From assembly GCA_019414205.1 (NCBI GenBank), contig DXML01000006.1, positions 1 to 64,000 on the forward strand: a stretch of 64,000 nt of DNA. The letters are read 5' to 3'. The first letter of the stretch is position 1; every line of letters begins with the position of its first letter. The DNA comes from Collinsella sp. (GTDB lineage Bacteria; Actinomycetota; Coriobacteriia; Coriobacteriales; Coriobacteriaceae). The notes beneath the pieces were generated by a model that searched no databases, was not told the DNA's origin, and saw only the letters and a list, made by a program, of their open reading frames with translations. The translations under genes were made by a program, and so were the position numbers. Positions 44,701 to 52,549 of this stretch are shown piece after piece.

Positions 44701-45026
44701 TAGTCGTAAGTTACGCCCTCGCCACCGGTGCGGCCTTGCGGTGCGCCCAGACGAACCTCGGGCTGGCCCTCGATATTGCAGATAAAGCTGTACCAGATAA
44801 GACAGGGCTCGGTACACTCAAGCTCTACGGTAAATATGCCGTCGCCTTCGTGCGTCATGGGATACCGAGACTCACCGATCTCATCGACCCAGGTGCGCAA
44901 CGTAAGCGTTGCCTGGTTGGGATCGGCATCCTCCAAGATCACCGAGAGCGAAACGGAAGTTCCTGTGGTCACAGCGCCAAACGGAGTGCGAAACTGCGGC
45001 AGACGGCTGTTGTGTATCAATCTCAT
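41730..45026 (-). CDS. GH13 alpha-amylase/neopullulanase fused to GH77 4-alpha-glucanotransferase
   Basis: A 1098-residue fusion. An N-terminal beta domain (1-120) precedes a GH13 barrel with YERGMVYQIFPDRYA, LDGVFNHTGDDSIYF, HGWRLDVADELSDDF (nucleophile Asp), LLLGEVWED (Glu acid/base) and LLSSHDRPRI. From about residue 620 a MalQ-type GH77 domain follows: VLPVNPTDFFRSPYAGPSAF, EVIGDIPMYVSDDSADAW, RVRLDHFLGFHSYFSIP, FIAEDLGYL and YTSTHDTSTLAGW. It should trim and rearrange malto-oligosaccharides in glycogen turnover. The start is placed at ATG 45026 because homology begins there, although the ribosome site is weak; ATG 45080 is an alternative. Confidence 0.88.
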   Translation of the reverse strand: MRLIHNSRLPQFRTPFGAVTTGTSVSLSVILEDADPNQATLTLRTWVDEIGESRYPMTHEGDGIFTVELECTEPCLIWYSFICNIEGQPEVRLGAPQGRTGGEGVTYDYAEVPSFQITVYKHRENRPTWYERGMVYQIFPDRYARDENWRERTLAEVEKPRKGIQRRMVEDWNEPPVYERAEDGSIKTWDFYGGSLKGIQEDLPRIAELGFTAIYLNPIFEAASNHRYDTADYTKIDPILGTEQDFTELCQAAEKLGISIILDGVFNHTGDDSIYFNRYGNYPGVGAWQSKDSPWRDAFYFHEDGSYDCWWGVGNMPAINESSELVRERLLGKDGVIRKWLRAGAHGWRLDVADELSDDFLAEIKKAVLAEKPDALLLGEVWEDASNKISYGHLRRYLQGSELDSAMDYPFRDMVIGFLMGYKNAYQAAEDIETLRENYPREALSCALNLLSSHDRPRIISVLGGGPDESQLPECERSKWRLDENSMGLAKSRFWLATLMQMTFPGVPSIYYGDEYGLEGLTDPGNRRTLPTKDQLHDFDTLAIVKNASAVRRALPFMIDGEIKAFALNDEVLAYNRTGKDGESATVIINRSLRNSHRVTIPALAECASDVISGHECEIHNGTVTLDLYPLGSSIIYHHAEQRLQEPLDHGAGVVCHITSVPTDDGKPGTIGAPTRRFIDHLSAMGMRYWQVLPVNPTDFFRSPYAGPSAFAGNIDLLPESQEELAADFETWKARGGEDADPLYTAFKHRNADWLEKYCVYTAVKKYFEGESRHDWPADVARYNEHLIDDKRFHDEAELQAYMQYRFDLAWCELMNYAHKRGIEVIGDIPMYVSDDSADAWSEPENFWLSDTGKAIEISGAPPDNFAPEGQVWGNPTFRWDHMKQNGYSWWMDRLRRAFSLYDRVRLDHFLGFHSYFSIPAGKACAEGRWLAGPGKDLFQTAYDELGPLNFIAEDLGYLTPGVRAMASTCGFPGMDVLEFSDYDVRNGVQPTPGKILYTSTHDTSTLAGWCTRSFAGGDEPSGVEVAAKLMSDALTSDAPLVMMPLQDVLGLGDDTRMNVPGVATGNWTWQADEADVAAAEGKTAQLLRNTHRFWGEA

Positions 45027-45179
45027 AATACGGTCCAGTTCAATAGAATCACGGCCTGCGGGCCATGGCTTTACGCACATGTTGTAACTATATCTTTTGT
45101 ACACAGGCTGTATAAACAACATCCGTTTACCATCGGCGAACGGTTGTCCTAGAAAATCGTTTTACCACTACCTACAGAG

Positions 45180-45206
45180 AAGGGGCGCCCGGTTGGAGCG
45201 CCCCTT
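45180..45206 (-). terminator. Hairpin between glgA and the GH13-GH77 gene
   Basis: AAGGGGCGC (45180-45188) pairs with GCGCCCCTT (45198-45206) around nine bases. The T-run on the minus strand is poor (TCTCTG), so termination of the glgA transcript may be partial. Confidence 0.5.
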
Positions 45207-45242
45207 GCTTAGGGTTTGATGAGGTTTTGAATCGTCTGTATG

Positions 45243-47552
45243 CTAGCGGCGCTTGCGGGTGGCCGTTGCCTTGCGGACGGAGGTCTTCTTGGTCGGAGCC
45301 TTTTCCTCGGTCGCGGCGACGGGGGAGACCGGGGCCTTCTTGGCGGGCTCGGCCTTTGCCGTAGCCTTCGGAGCGGTCTTGACCTCAGCGGCCTTTGGCG
45401 CCGGCTTGGCCTTTACTGCAGGCTTGGCCTCGGCCTTAGCCTCTGCCTTGGGAGTTGCGGCCTTTGCCGTGGACTTCTTGGCCGTCGTCGTTGCGCGCTT
45501 GCGCGTGGTGGTCTTGGCGGTCGGCTTGGCCTCGACAGCTGCCTCGGCCTTGGGCTCGGCGGCCGTTTCCTCGACCTTGACGGCGGGCTTTGCGGCAGCC
45601 TTCGGAGCGGCCTTTGTCACAGTAGCCTTGGCGGCCGTCGACTTCGTTGTCGTGGTCTTCTTGGCAGCTGTTGCCTTCTTGGCAGTCGTGGTCGTCTTCT
45701 TGGCAGCGGTCTTTGCCGGAGCCTTGGCGGCCGGTTTGGCCTCAGCGACCTCGGCCTTTACCTCGGGAGCGGCTTCGGCGGCCTTCTTGGCAGCTGCGGT
45801 GGTGCGCTTGCGCGTGGTCGTTGTCTTGGCAGCCGTTGTTTTAGTCGCGGCGGCCTTGATCGTCGTAACCTTCTTAGCGGTCGTCTTACGGGTCGTGGTC
45901 TTCTTAGCTGCGGGCTTTGCAGCGGGCTTGACCTCGTCCTCTGCCTCAAGAGCAACCTCAGCCTTCACCTCAGGCTCGGCCTTTGCGGGCTCGGCCTCAA
46001 CCGGCTTCTCCTCGGCTTTGGGCTCCTCAGCGGCCACCGGCTCAGCAACAGCCTCAGGCTCGTCGACAACAGCCACCGGACGCTCAATCTCCGGATGCAT
46101 AAAGAAGTACAGGTCCAGATACTTGTCGGCCGAGCGCGTCCAGCTAAAGTCCTGGCTCATGGCCTGCGTGACCAGCTGGTTCCAGGCGTCGCGGTTATCC
46201 CAGAACAGACGCGCCGCGCGGAACACCGCGTCGCCCATCTCGTCGCCGTTAAAGTTGGTAAACGAGAAGCCCGTACCCTCGCCGGTAAACTCGTTGTACG
46301 GCTGCACGGTGTCCTTCAGGCCACCGGTCTCGCGCACGATGGGCAGGGTGCCGTAGCGCATGGCGATGATCTGCGACAGGCCGCAGGGCTCAAACTTCGA
46401 AGGCATAAGGAACATGTCGGCAGCGGCATACATACGCTGCGACAGCGCAGGATCAAACTCGATGCGCGCGGCCATGGTGCCGGGGTACTTGTCCTGGAAG
46501 TAGCGTAGACCGTCCTCGTAGTCGCGGTCGCCGGTGCCCAGCACCGCCACCTGCACGCCGCCGGCCAGAATGCGGTCGAGCGCGTACATGACCAGGTCCA
46601 TGCCCTTCTGGCGCGTCAGGCGCGTGACCATCACCATGAGCGGGCGGTCGTCGCGAACCTCGAGCCCCAGTTCCTCCTGCAGCTTTGCCTTGCATACGGC
46701 TTTGCCGGCACGGTCCTCCACGGTGTAGTTGGCGGCAATGCGCTTGTCGGTCGCCGGGTCAAAGCCCGCCACATCAATGCCATTAAGGATGCCTTGCAGC
46801 GCGTACGAGCGCTCGCGCAGCACGCCGTCCAGGCCCTCGCCAAACTCGGGCGTCTGGATTTCGTTGGCATAGGTGGGGCTCACTGTGGTGATGGCATCGG
46901 CATAGCGCAGCGCGCCCAGCATGTAGTTGATGCTGCAGGCATCGCAACGCAGCTGCGAGGCGGCCGCCGGAATATGCGCCACACCCAGGATGTCCTCCAT
47001 CACGGTGTCGCTAAACTGGCCCTGGAACGCCACGTTGTGGATCGAGAACACGGTCTTGACGCGGTCGTACAGCGGCAGGCCCTGGTAGAACTCGCGCAAG
47101 AACACGGGCGCCAGTGCCGTCTGCCAGTCGTTGCAGTGCAGGATGTCGCACTCAAAGCCGGCCGGCAGGTGCTGCAGGCTCTCGGTAATGGCCTTAGAGA
47201 AGAACGCAAAGCGCTCACCGTCATCAAAGAAGCCGTACGGATAGTCGCGCGCAAAGTAGCGCTCGTTGTCGATGAACATATAGGTGACGCCGTCGTACTC
47301 GAGCTTCTCGAGTCCGCAGTACTCATTGCGCCAGCCCAGGCTCACGTAAAAATCGGAGAAGTGCTCCATCTGTGCCTTGTACTCGTCCTTGATGGTGGCG
47401 TACTTGGGCACCATCACGATGACTTCGGCGCCGGCGCGCACAAGCGCCGCAGGCAGCGAGCCTGCCACGTCGCCCAGGCCACCGGTCTTTACAAACGGTG
47501 CGCACTCGGCCGAGGCAAACACGATCTGCATCTTTTTGCTGGAATCTGCCAT
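45243..47552 (-). CDS. glgA: Glycogen synthase GlgA with long histone-H1-like tail
   Basis: A 769-residue protein. Residues 8-490 are a bacterial GT5 ADP-glucose glycogen synthase: QIVFASAECAPFVKTGGLGD, HCNDWQTALAPVFL, and FEPCGLSQIIAMRYGTLPI with the ETGGL loop. The remaining about 270 residues are a Lys/Ala/Thr/Glu/Val-rich, low-complexity tail (AAKKTTTTAKKATAAKKT-like runs) ending in RKATATRKRR, far beyond the usual about 480-residue length. Such tails resemble histone H1/HU extensions and could bind polyanions or polysaccharide. ATG 47552 has GGGAG seven bases upstream. It follows glgD on the same strand. Confidence 0.92.
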   Translation of the reverse strand: MADSSKKMQIVFASAECAPFVKTGGLGDVAGSLPAALVRAGAEVIVMVPKYATIKDEYKAQMEHFSDFYVSLGWRNEYCGLEKLEYDGVTYMFIDNERYFARDYPYGFFDDGERFAFFSKAITESLQHLPAGFECDILHCNDWQTALAPVFLREFYQGLPLYDRVKTVFSIHNVAFQGQFSDTVMEDILGVAHIPAAASQLRCDACSINYMLGALRYADAITTVSPTYANEIQTPEFGEGLDGVLRERSYALQGILNGIDVAGFDPATDKRIAANYTVEDRAGKAVCKAKLQEELGLEVRDDRPLMVMVTRLTRQKGMDLVMYALDRILAGGVQVAVLGTGDRDYEDGLRYFQDKYPGTMAARIEFDPALSQRMYAAADMFLMPSKFEPCGLSQIIAMRYGTLPIVRETGGLKDTVQPYNEFTGEGTGFSFTNFNGDEMGDAVFRAARLFWDNRDAWNQLVTQAMSQDFSWTRSADKYLDLYFFMHPEIERPVAVVDEPEAVAEPVAAEEPKAEEKPVEAEPAKAEPEVKAEVALEAEDEVKPAAKPAAKKTTTRKTTAKKVTTIKAAATKTTAAKTTTTRKRTTAAAKKAAEAAPEVKAEVAEAKPAAKAPAKTAAKKTTTTAKKATAAKKTTTTKSTAAKATVTKAAPKAAAKPAVKVEETAAEPKAEAAVEAKPTAKTTTRKRATTTAKKSTAKAATPKAEAKAEAKPAVKAKPAPKAAEVKTAPKATAKAEPAKKAPVSPVAATEEKAPTKKTSVRKATATRKRR

Positions 47553-47575
47553 ATTGTCTCCCATGTTGCAATTCG

Positions 47576-47611
47576 AGAATAGCCGCCTGGCGCTAACCGG
47601 GCGGCTATTCT
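47576..47611 (-). promoter_or_regulatory. Intercistronic hairpin between glgD and glgA
   Basis: AGAATAGCCGCC (47576-47587) and GGCGGCTATTCT (47600-47611) are perfect 12-bp arms. No T-run follows on the minus strand, so it may stabilise or process the glgCD mRNA rather than end it. Confidence 0.5.
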
Positions 47612-47642
47612 GCATGTTACGAGCGATGTTGCGGTGCCAACG

Positions 47643-48770
47643 TTAACGTACGATGGTGGTGTCGGAAGTTAACGGAGCCTTGCCCAGCACCAGGATGTTC
47701 TCGGGCGTGCCGCGAAGCTCGGTGTTGGTGGGAACCACGTTGTTCTTGTCCAGGATGGCGTTCTCAACGCGTGCGCCGCTCTTGATGATGCAGCTCTGGT
47801 TGATGATCGAGTTGGTCACCGAAGCTCCTTCCTCGACCACGACGCCGCGTGACAGGATCGAGTTGCGCACGGTGCCCTTGATGATGCAGCCGGCCGAGAT
47901 GATCGAGTTGCACGCGTGGCTGCCGGTCGCATAGCGCGAAGGCGGCACGTCGTGGGCCTTGGTCAGGATCGGGCGCTCGGGGTCAAAGAGCTGGTCGGCC
48001 ACGGTCTGGTCGAGCAGGTCCATGCTGCGGCGATACAGCGACTTCTCGCTAAACACGCCCACGACCTCGCCCTTGTACTCGTAGCTGCACACGTCGATGT
48101 TGCCAAAGTCGCCCTGGAGTGCCTCGAGCAGGTCCAGATAGTCGGCGGCCTGGTAGTGGTCGATAATCTCGAGCAGCGTCTCGCGGTTGACGATGCAGCA
48201 GTCCATGGACGCGTTGTCGCCGTACACGACGCCGGCGCTCACGCCCGTCAGGCGACCGTTCTCGTTAATCTCGAGCTTGGTCTCGTCATCGACGTTGCGC
48301 GTGGCCTTGCAGTACACCACGGTCATCTGGGCACCGGAGTTCTCGTGCGCCTCGATGATGGTGTTGAGGTCCATGTTAAAGATGATGTTGGTGCCCATCA
48401 TCACGACATAGGGCTTCTCCGAGCGCTGGAACAGCGTCTTGTTGGAGATGATGTCGCGCAGCAAGAAGCGCATGCCGCCCTTGGTGGTGCCATACGCGTT
48501 GCCGGGGACCATGAACAGGCCGCCCTTCTTGCGGTCCAGGCCCCAGTCCTTGCCCGAGCCCACGTGGTCGATCAGCGAGCGGTAGTTACCCGGCATGACG
48601 ACGCCGACGGTCTTAATGCCGGCATTCATCATGTTGGACAGCGGGAAGTCGATCAGGCGGTAGCGGCCCAAAAACGGAACGGACGCGATGGGGCGGTCCT
48701 TGAGCAGGACACTGCCGTAGGACGAAGAGTAGTTAGCGGTGATATAACCGATGGCCTTGCGATTGATCAT
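47643..48770 (-). CDS. glgD: GlgD, non-catalytic ADP-glucose pyrophosphorylase subunit
   Basis: A 375-residue nucleotidyltransferase-like protein with a left-handed beta-helix C-terminus (HACNSIISAGCIIKGTVRNS). It lacks the GGxGxRL-type active loop of GlgC (here AIGYITANYSSSYGSVLLKD) and so is likely the regulatory partner GlgD, as in Firmicutes-type GlgCD. VGSGKDWGLDRKKGGLFMVP and LRDIISNKTLFQRS are characteristic. ATG 48770 is four bases after the glgC stop, so the two are made together. Confidence 0.88.
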   Translation of the reverse strand: MINRKAIGYITANYSSSYGSVLLKDRPIASVPFLGRYRLIDFPLSNMMNAGIKTVGVVMPGNYRSLIDHVGSGKDWGLDRKKGGLFMVPGNAYGTTKGGMRFLLRDIISNKTLFQRSEKPYVVMMGTNIIFNMDLNTIIEAHENSGAQMTVVYCKATRNVDDETKLEINENGRLTGVSAGVVYGDNASMDCCIVNRETLLEIIDHYQAADYLDLLEALQGDFGNIDVCSYEYKGEVVGVFSEKSLYRRSMDLLDQTVADQLFDPERPILTKAHDVPPSRYATGSHACNSIISAGCIIKGTVRNSILSRGVVVEEGASVTNSIINQSCIIKSGARVENAILDKNNVVPTNTELRGTPENILVLGKAPLTSDTTIVR

Positions 48771-48774
48771 CGGA

Positions 48775-49923
48775 TCATTCCCCCTTCCCGATAACGACGT
48801 CATTTCCAACGACGGCCGTATCCTTGGTGGTATCGACAGAGCCGAGCTTCACGCCCTCTTCGACCGTGGAGTTCTCGCCCAAAATAGCGCGGCAGATGTG
48901 CGCGCCGCTCTTAACGTGCGCACCCGGCAGCAGCACGGAGTCCTCGACCACGGCGCGCTCCTCGATGATGACATCGGTCGAAAGGATCGAGTGGCGAGCG
49001 GTGCCGTAGATCTTGCAGCCGTTGGAGACCAGGCAGTCGTCCAGGCGGCCGTCAGGGCCAATGTAGTGCGGCGGACGCGTGGTGATGTTGGACATGATGG
49101 GGAAGTTCTTATCGAACAGATCGAACTCGGGGTTGTTACCCAGCAGGTCCATCGAGGTCTCATGGAAGCTGGCGATGGTGCCGACGTCCTTCCAGAAGCC
49201 GTGGAACTCATAGCTGTACAGGCGCTTGTTCTCACCGAGCAGCTTGGGGATGATGTCCTTGCCAAAGTCGTGGCTCGAGCGCTGGTCCAGAGCGTCCTCC
49301 TCGAGCGCCTCGATCAGCACGTCGGCCGAGAAGATGTAGATGCCCATGGACGCGAGGTTCGAATCGGGCTTCTCGGGCTTCTCGGTGAACTTGGTGATGC
49401 GGCCGTCTTCGGGGTCGGTGGTCAGGATGCCAAAGCGGCTGGCCTCCTCCCACGGCACGGGCATAACGCTCACCGTGAGGTCGGCGTTGTTCTCAATGTG
49501 CGTCTTGAGCATCTTGCGGTAGTCCATGCGATACAGGTGATCGCCCGAAAGAATCAGGACGTACTTGGGGTCGTTGGCCTTGATGTAGTCGAGGTTCTGC
49601 GTAATGGCGTCGGCCGTGCCCGCATACCAGGCGCCGCCGGTCTGCGTCTCGTACGGCGGCAGGATCGACACGCCGCCGTCGCGGCTGTCCAGATCCCACG
49701 CCTCGCCGGATCCCACGTAGGCATGCAGCAGGTAGGGACGGTACTGCGTCAGAACGCCCACCGTGTCGATGCCCGAGTTGGAGCAGTTGGACAGCGAAAA
49801 GTCGATAATGCGGAACTTGCCACCAAAGCTAACCGCCGGCTTAGCGATCTTTTGGGTGAGTGCCCCCAATCGGCTGCCCTGTCCTCCTGCGAGGAGCATC
49901 GCGATGCATTCTTTCTTACTCAT
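48775..49923 (-). CDS. glgC: Glucose-1-phosphate adenylyltransferase GlgC
   Basis: A 382-residue ADP-glucose pyrophosphorylase. The N-terminal [20 protein letters not shown] carries the nucleotide loop, followed by [46 protein letters not shown] and [20 protein letters not shown]. The C-terminal beta-helix has the hexapeptide pattern. It makes ADP-glucose for GlgA. It starts 105 bases after the glgP stop, with a CGACGGGCG/CGCCCGTCG hairpin (49963-49993) in between. Confidence 0.95.
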   Translation of the reverse strand: MSKKECIAMLLAGGQGSRLGALTQKIAKPAVSFGGKFRIIDFSLSNCSNSGIDTVGVLTQYRPYLLHAYVGSGEAWDLDSRDGGVSILPPYETQTGGAWYAGTADAITQNLDYIKANDPKYVLILSGDHLYRMDYRKMLKTHIENNADLTVSVMPVPWEEASRFGILTTDPEDGRITKFTEKPEKPDSNLASMGIYIFSADVLIEALEEDALDQRSSHDFGKDIIPKLLGENKRLYSYEFHGFWKDVGTIASFHETSMDLLGNNPEFDLFDKNFPIMSNITTRPPHYIGPDGRLDDCLVSNGCKIYGTARHSILSTDVIIEERAVVEDSVLLPGAHVKSGAHICRAILGENSTVEEGVKLGSVDTTKDTAVVGNDVVIGKGE

Positions 49924-50028
49924 CGATTTCTCCTTCTGTCATCGATGTTCCTAACCCATTAGCGACGGGCGCGGCGCTCTGTCACGCCCGTCGAGTAATG
50001 CCGTGCGGCAAAGGGAGCTCGCGCGCCT

Positions 50029-52455
50029 TTACGCGTGCCAGATCTCGTCGCGGTACTCGCGAATGGTGCGGTCGGACGAGAACCAGCCGGAGGAGGCGGT
50101 GTTGAGCAGGGCCTTGCGGTTCCAGGTTTCCTGGTCGCCATAGCTGCCCGTGAGCTTCTCCCAGGCACCCACGTAGCTACGGAAGTCTGCCATGACCAGG
50201 TCGGGGTCGTTGTTGTTCATGAGCTCGTTGTAGATGCTCTCGAAGTTGCCCGAAAGACCCGCAAAGGTGTTGTCCTTGAGCTCGTCCATCACGCGACCCA
50301 GACGCTCGCGATCGCTGTTGAGCGTATCCCACGCAAAGTAGCTGTTCGATGCCCAAAGCTGCTCGACCTCGGGAGCGGTCAGGCCAAAGATGGCCTCGTT
50401 CTCGCGGCCGGCCAGGTCGGCGATCTCGATGTTGGCGCCGTCGAGGGTGCCCAGCGTTATGGCGCCGTTCATCATGAGCTTCATGTTGGACGTGCCCGAG
50501 GCCTCCTTGCCGGCCGTGGAGATCTGCTCCGAAATATCGGCGGCGGGGTAGATGAGCTGGGCGTTGCTCACGCGGAAGTTGGGAATAAAGCAGACCTTCA
50601 TGACCTCGTTCACGCGGGCATCGTTGTTGATGACCTCGGCGACGGAGTTAATGAGGCGGATGGTCTCCTTGGCGAAGGTGTAGCTCGAGGCAGCCTTGCC
50701 GCTAAAGATGAAGGTCGTCGGCGTCACGTGGAAGTTGGGATCGGCGATGCGACGGTTGTAGATGTCCATCACCTTCATGATGTTCATGAGCTGGCGCTTG
50801 TAGGCGTGGAAGCGCTTCACCTGAACATCGAAGACGGTGTTGGGGTCAATGACCAGACCGGTCTCGGCCTTAACGTAGGCGGCCAGGCGCTCCTTGTTGG
50901 CGCGCTTGGAGGCACCCAAGGCCTTCAGGAACTCGGTGTCGTTCTGGAAACTTTTAAGCTTCTCCAGCTCAAAGGCGTCCTTGAGCCAGCCATCGCCAAT
51001 GGCCTCGGTCACGAGCTTGGCGTAGGTGGGGTTGGCCTCGGCAAAGAAGCGACGGTGCGAGATGCCGTTGGTCTTGTTGTTGAACTTCTCGGGCGTCAGG
51101 GCATAGAAGTCCTTGAGCACGATGTTCTTGATGATGTCGGAATGGATCTTGGCCACGCCGTTGACGCTGTGGCTGCAGATCACAGACAGGTTGGCCATGC
51201 GAATCTCGCCGTCCCACAGGATGGCGGTCTGGCGCAGACGCTCCTGCCAGCCCTCCTTCGTGGTGTCGAACGACTCATGCCAACGACGGCTGATCTCGTC
51301 GATGATCTGGTACACGCGGGGGAGGAGCTTGGAGAACGTGCCGATGGGCCACTTCTCCAGGGCCTCGGGCAGGATGGTGTGGTTGGTGTAGCTCACGACC
51401 TGCGTCACGATGTTCCAGGCGTCATCCCACTCGAGCTTCTTCTCGTCGATGAGGATGCGCATGAGCTCGGGGCCGCACATGGCGGGGTGGGTGTCGTTGG
51501 TGTGGATGGCCACAAACTGCGGCAGCAGCTCCCAGTTCTCGCCGTGCTCCTTCTCAAAGGTGTCGAGCAGGCTGTAGATGCCGGCCGAGACAAACAGGTA
51601 CTCCTGCTTCAGGCGCAGCAGACGACCGTGCTCGCCGGCGTCGTTGGGGTAGAGGATGGCGCTGATGGCCTCGGCCTCGGCGCGCTCGGCATCGGCCAGG
51701 GCATAGTCGCCGCGGTTGAAGGCCTCCAGGTCAAAGTGCTCCTCGACCGGCTCGGCAGCCCAGACGCGCAGCTTGTTGACGGTCTCGCCGGCATAGCCCA
51801 CAACGGGGATGTCATAGGGGACGGCCAGGATGTCCTGCGTGTCCACCGTGCGGTAGAACGTGCGGCCGTTCTCCTCAAAGCCCTCGACGCGGCCACCAAA
51901 CTTGATGGTCACGGCCTTATCCTGACGACGGACCTCCCAGGGATAGCCGTGGGTGAGCCACTCGTCGGTGGCCTCGACCTGGCTGCCGTTGACAATCTCC
52001 TGCTTAAACAGGCCGTAGCGGTAGCGCATGCCGTTGCCATAGCCGGCAATGCCCTCGGCTGCCATCGAATCCAGGAAGCACGCGGCCAGACGGCCCAGGC
52101 CACCGTTACCCAGTGCCGGATCGGGCTCCTGGTTCTCGATGGCGGACAGGTCAAAGCCCATGTCGTCGAGCGCCTCGGCGACCATGTCGCGCACGCCAAA
52201 GTTGAGCAGGTAGTTGTCGAGCAGGCGGCCGATCAAAAACTCGATCGAGAAGTAGTACACGCGCTTTTTGCCCTCGGCGGTGACGCGGGCGTCACTCTTG
52301 GTGGCAACGGTGCGCGCCTTCTCGGCCACGAGCTTGGCTAGGGCGTTAAAGCGGTCGAGGTCACTGGCGGCCTCGACGCTCTTGCCGCTGATGCTCATGA
52401 CGGCATCGCGATAGAGTTCGGTAAACTCCTGCTTGTTGTCGAAGATCTTATTCAT
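50029..52455 (-). CDS. glgP: Glycogen phosphorylase GlgP
   Basis: An 808-residue GT35 phosphorylase. QEPDPALGNGGLGRLAACFL, VSYTNHTILPEALEKWPI, FHAYKRQLMNIMKVMDIY and the PLP-lysine region GTSNMKLMMNGAITLGTLDG are all present. It releases glucose 1-phosphate from glycogen. Length and motifs are complete. AAAGGAAC precedes the ATG. It lies between glgB and glgC, so degradation and synthesis genes are interleaved in one cluster. Confidence 0.96.
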   Translation of the reverse strand: MNKIFDNKQEFTELYRDAVMSISGKSVEAASDLDRFNALAKLVAEKARTVATKSDARVTAEGKKRVYYFSIEFLIGRLLDNYLLNFGVRDMVAEALDDMGFDLSAIENQEPDPALGNGGLGRLAACFLDSMAAEGIAGYGNGMRYRYGLFKQEIVNGSQVEATDEWLTHGYPWEVRRQDKAVTIKFGGRVEGFEENGRTFYRTVDTQDILAVPYDIPVVGYAGETVNKLRVWAAEPVEEHFDLEAFNRGDYALADAERAEAEAISAILYPNDAGEHGRLLRLKQEYLFVSAGIYSLLDTFEKEHGENWELLPQFVAIHTNDTHPAMCGPELMRILIDEKKLEWDDAWNIVTQVVSYTNHTILPEALEKWPIGTFSKLLPRVYQIIDEISRRWHESFDTTKEGWQERLRQTAILWDGEIRMANLSVICSHSVNGVAKIHSDIIKNIVLKDFYALTPEKFNNKTNGISHRRFFAEANPTYAKLVTEAIGDGWLKDAFELEKLKSFQNDTEFLKALGASKRANKERLAAYVKAETGLVIDPNTVFDVQVKRFHAYKRQLMNIMKVMDIYNRRIADPNFHVTPTTFIFSGKAASSYTFAKETIRLINSVAEVINNDARVNEVMKVCFIPNFRVSNAQLIYPAADISEQISTAGKEASGTSNMKLMMNGAITLGTLDGANIEIADLAGRENEAIFGLTAPEVEQLWASNSYFAWDTLNSDRERLGRVMDELKDNTFAGLSGNFESIYNELMNNNDPDLVMADFRSYVGAWEKLTGSYGDQETWNRKALLNTASSGWFSSDRTIREYRDEIWHA

Positions 52456-52549
52456 ACGTTCCTTTCCCCCGGGGATGTTTCTCCCGGAACGGTTATGACA
52501 TGTATCCTACGCCCCCGCGGGGCGGGTAATTACAGTGGTAACGCTTTTG

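Noticed and set aside
50035..52341. A 768-codon open frame on the plus strand opposite glgP
   Set aside because: It is an antisense shadow of glgP caused by high G+C codon structure; it has no ribosome site, no domain and repetitive Val/Leu/Gly/Asp composition.
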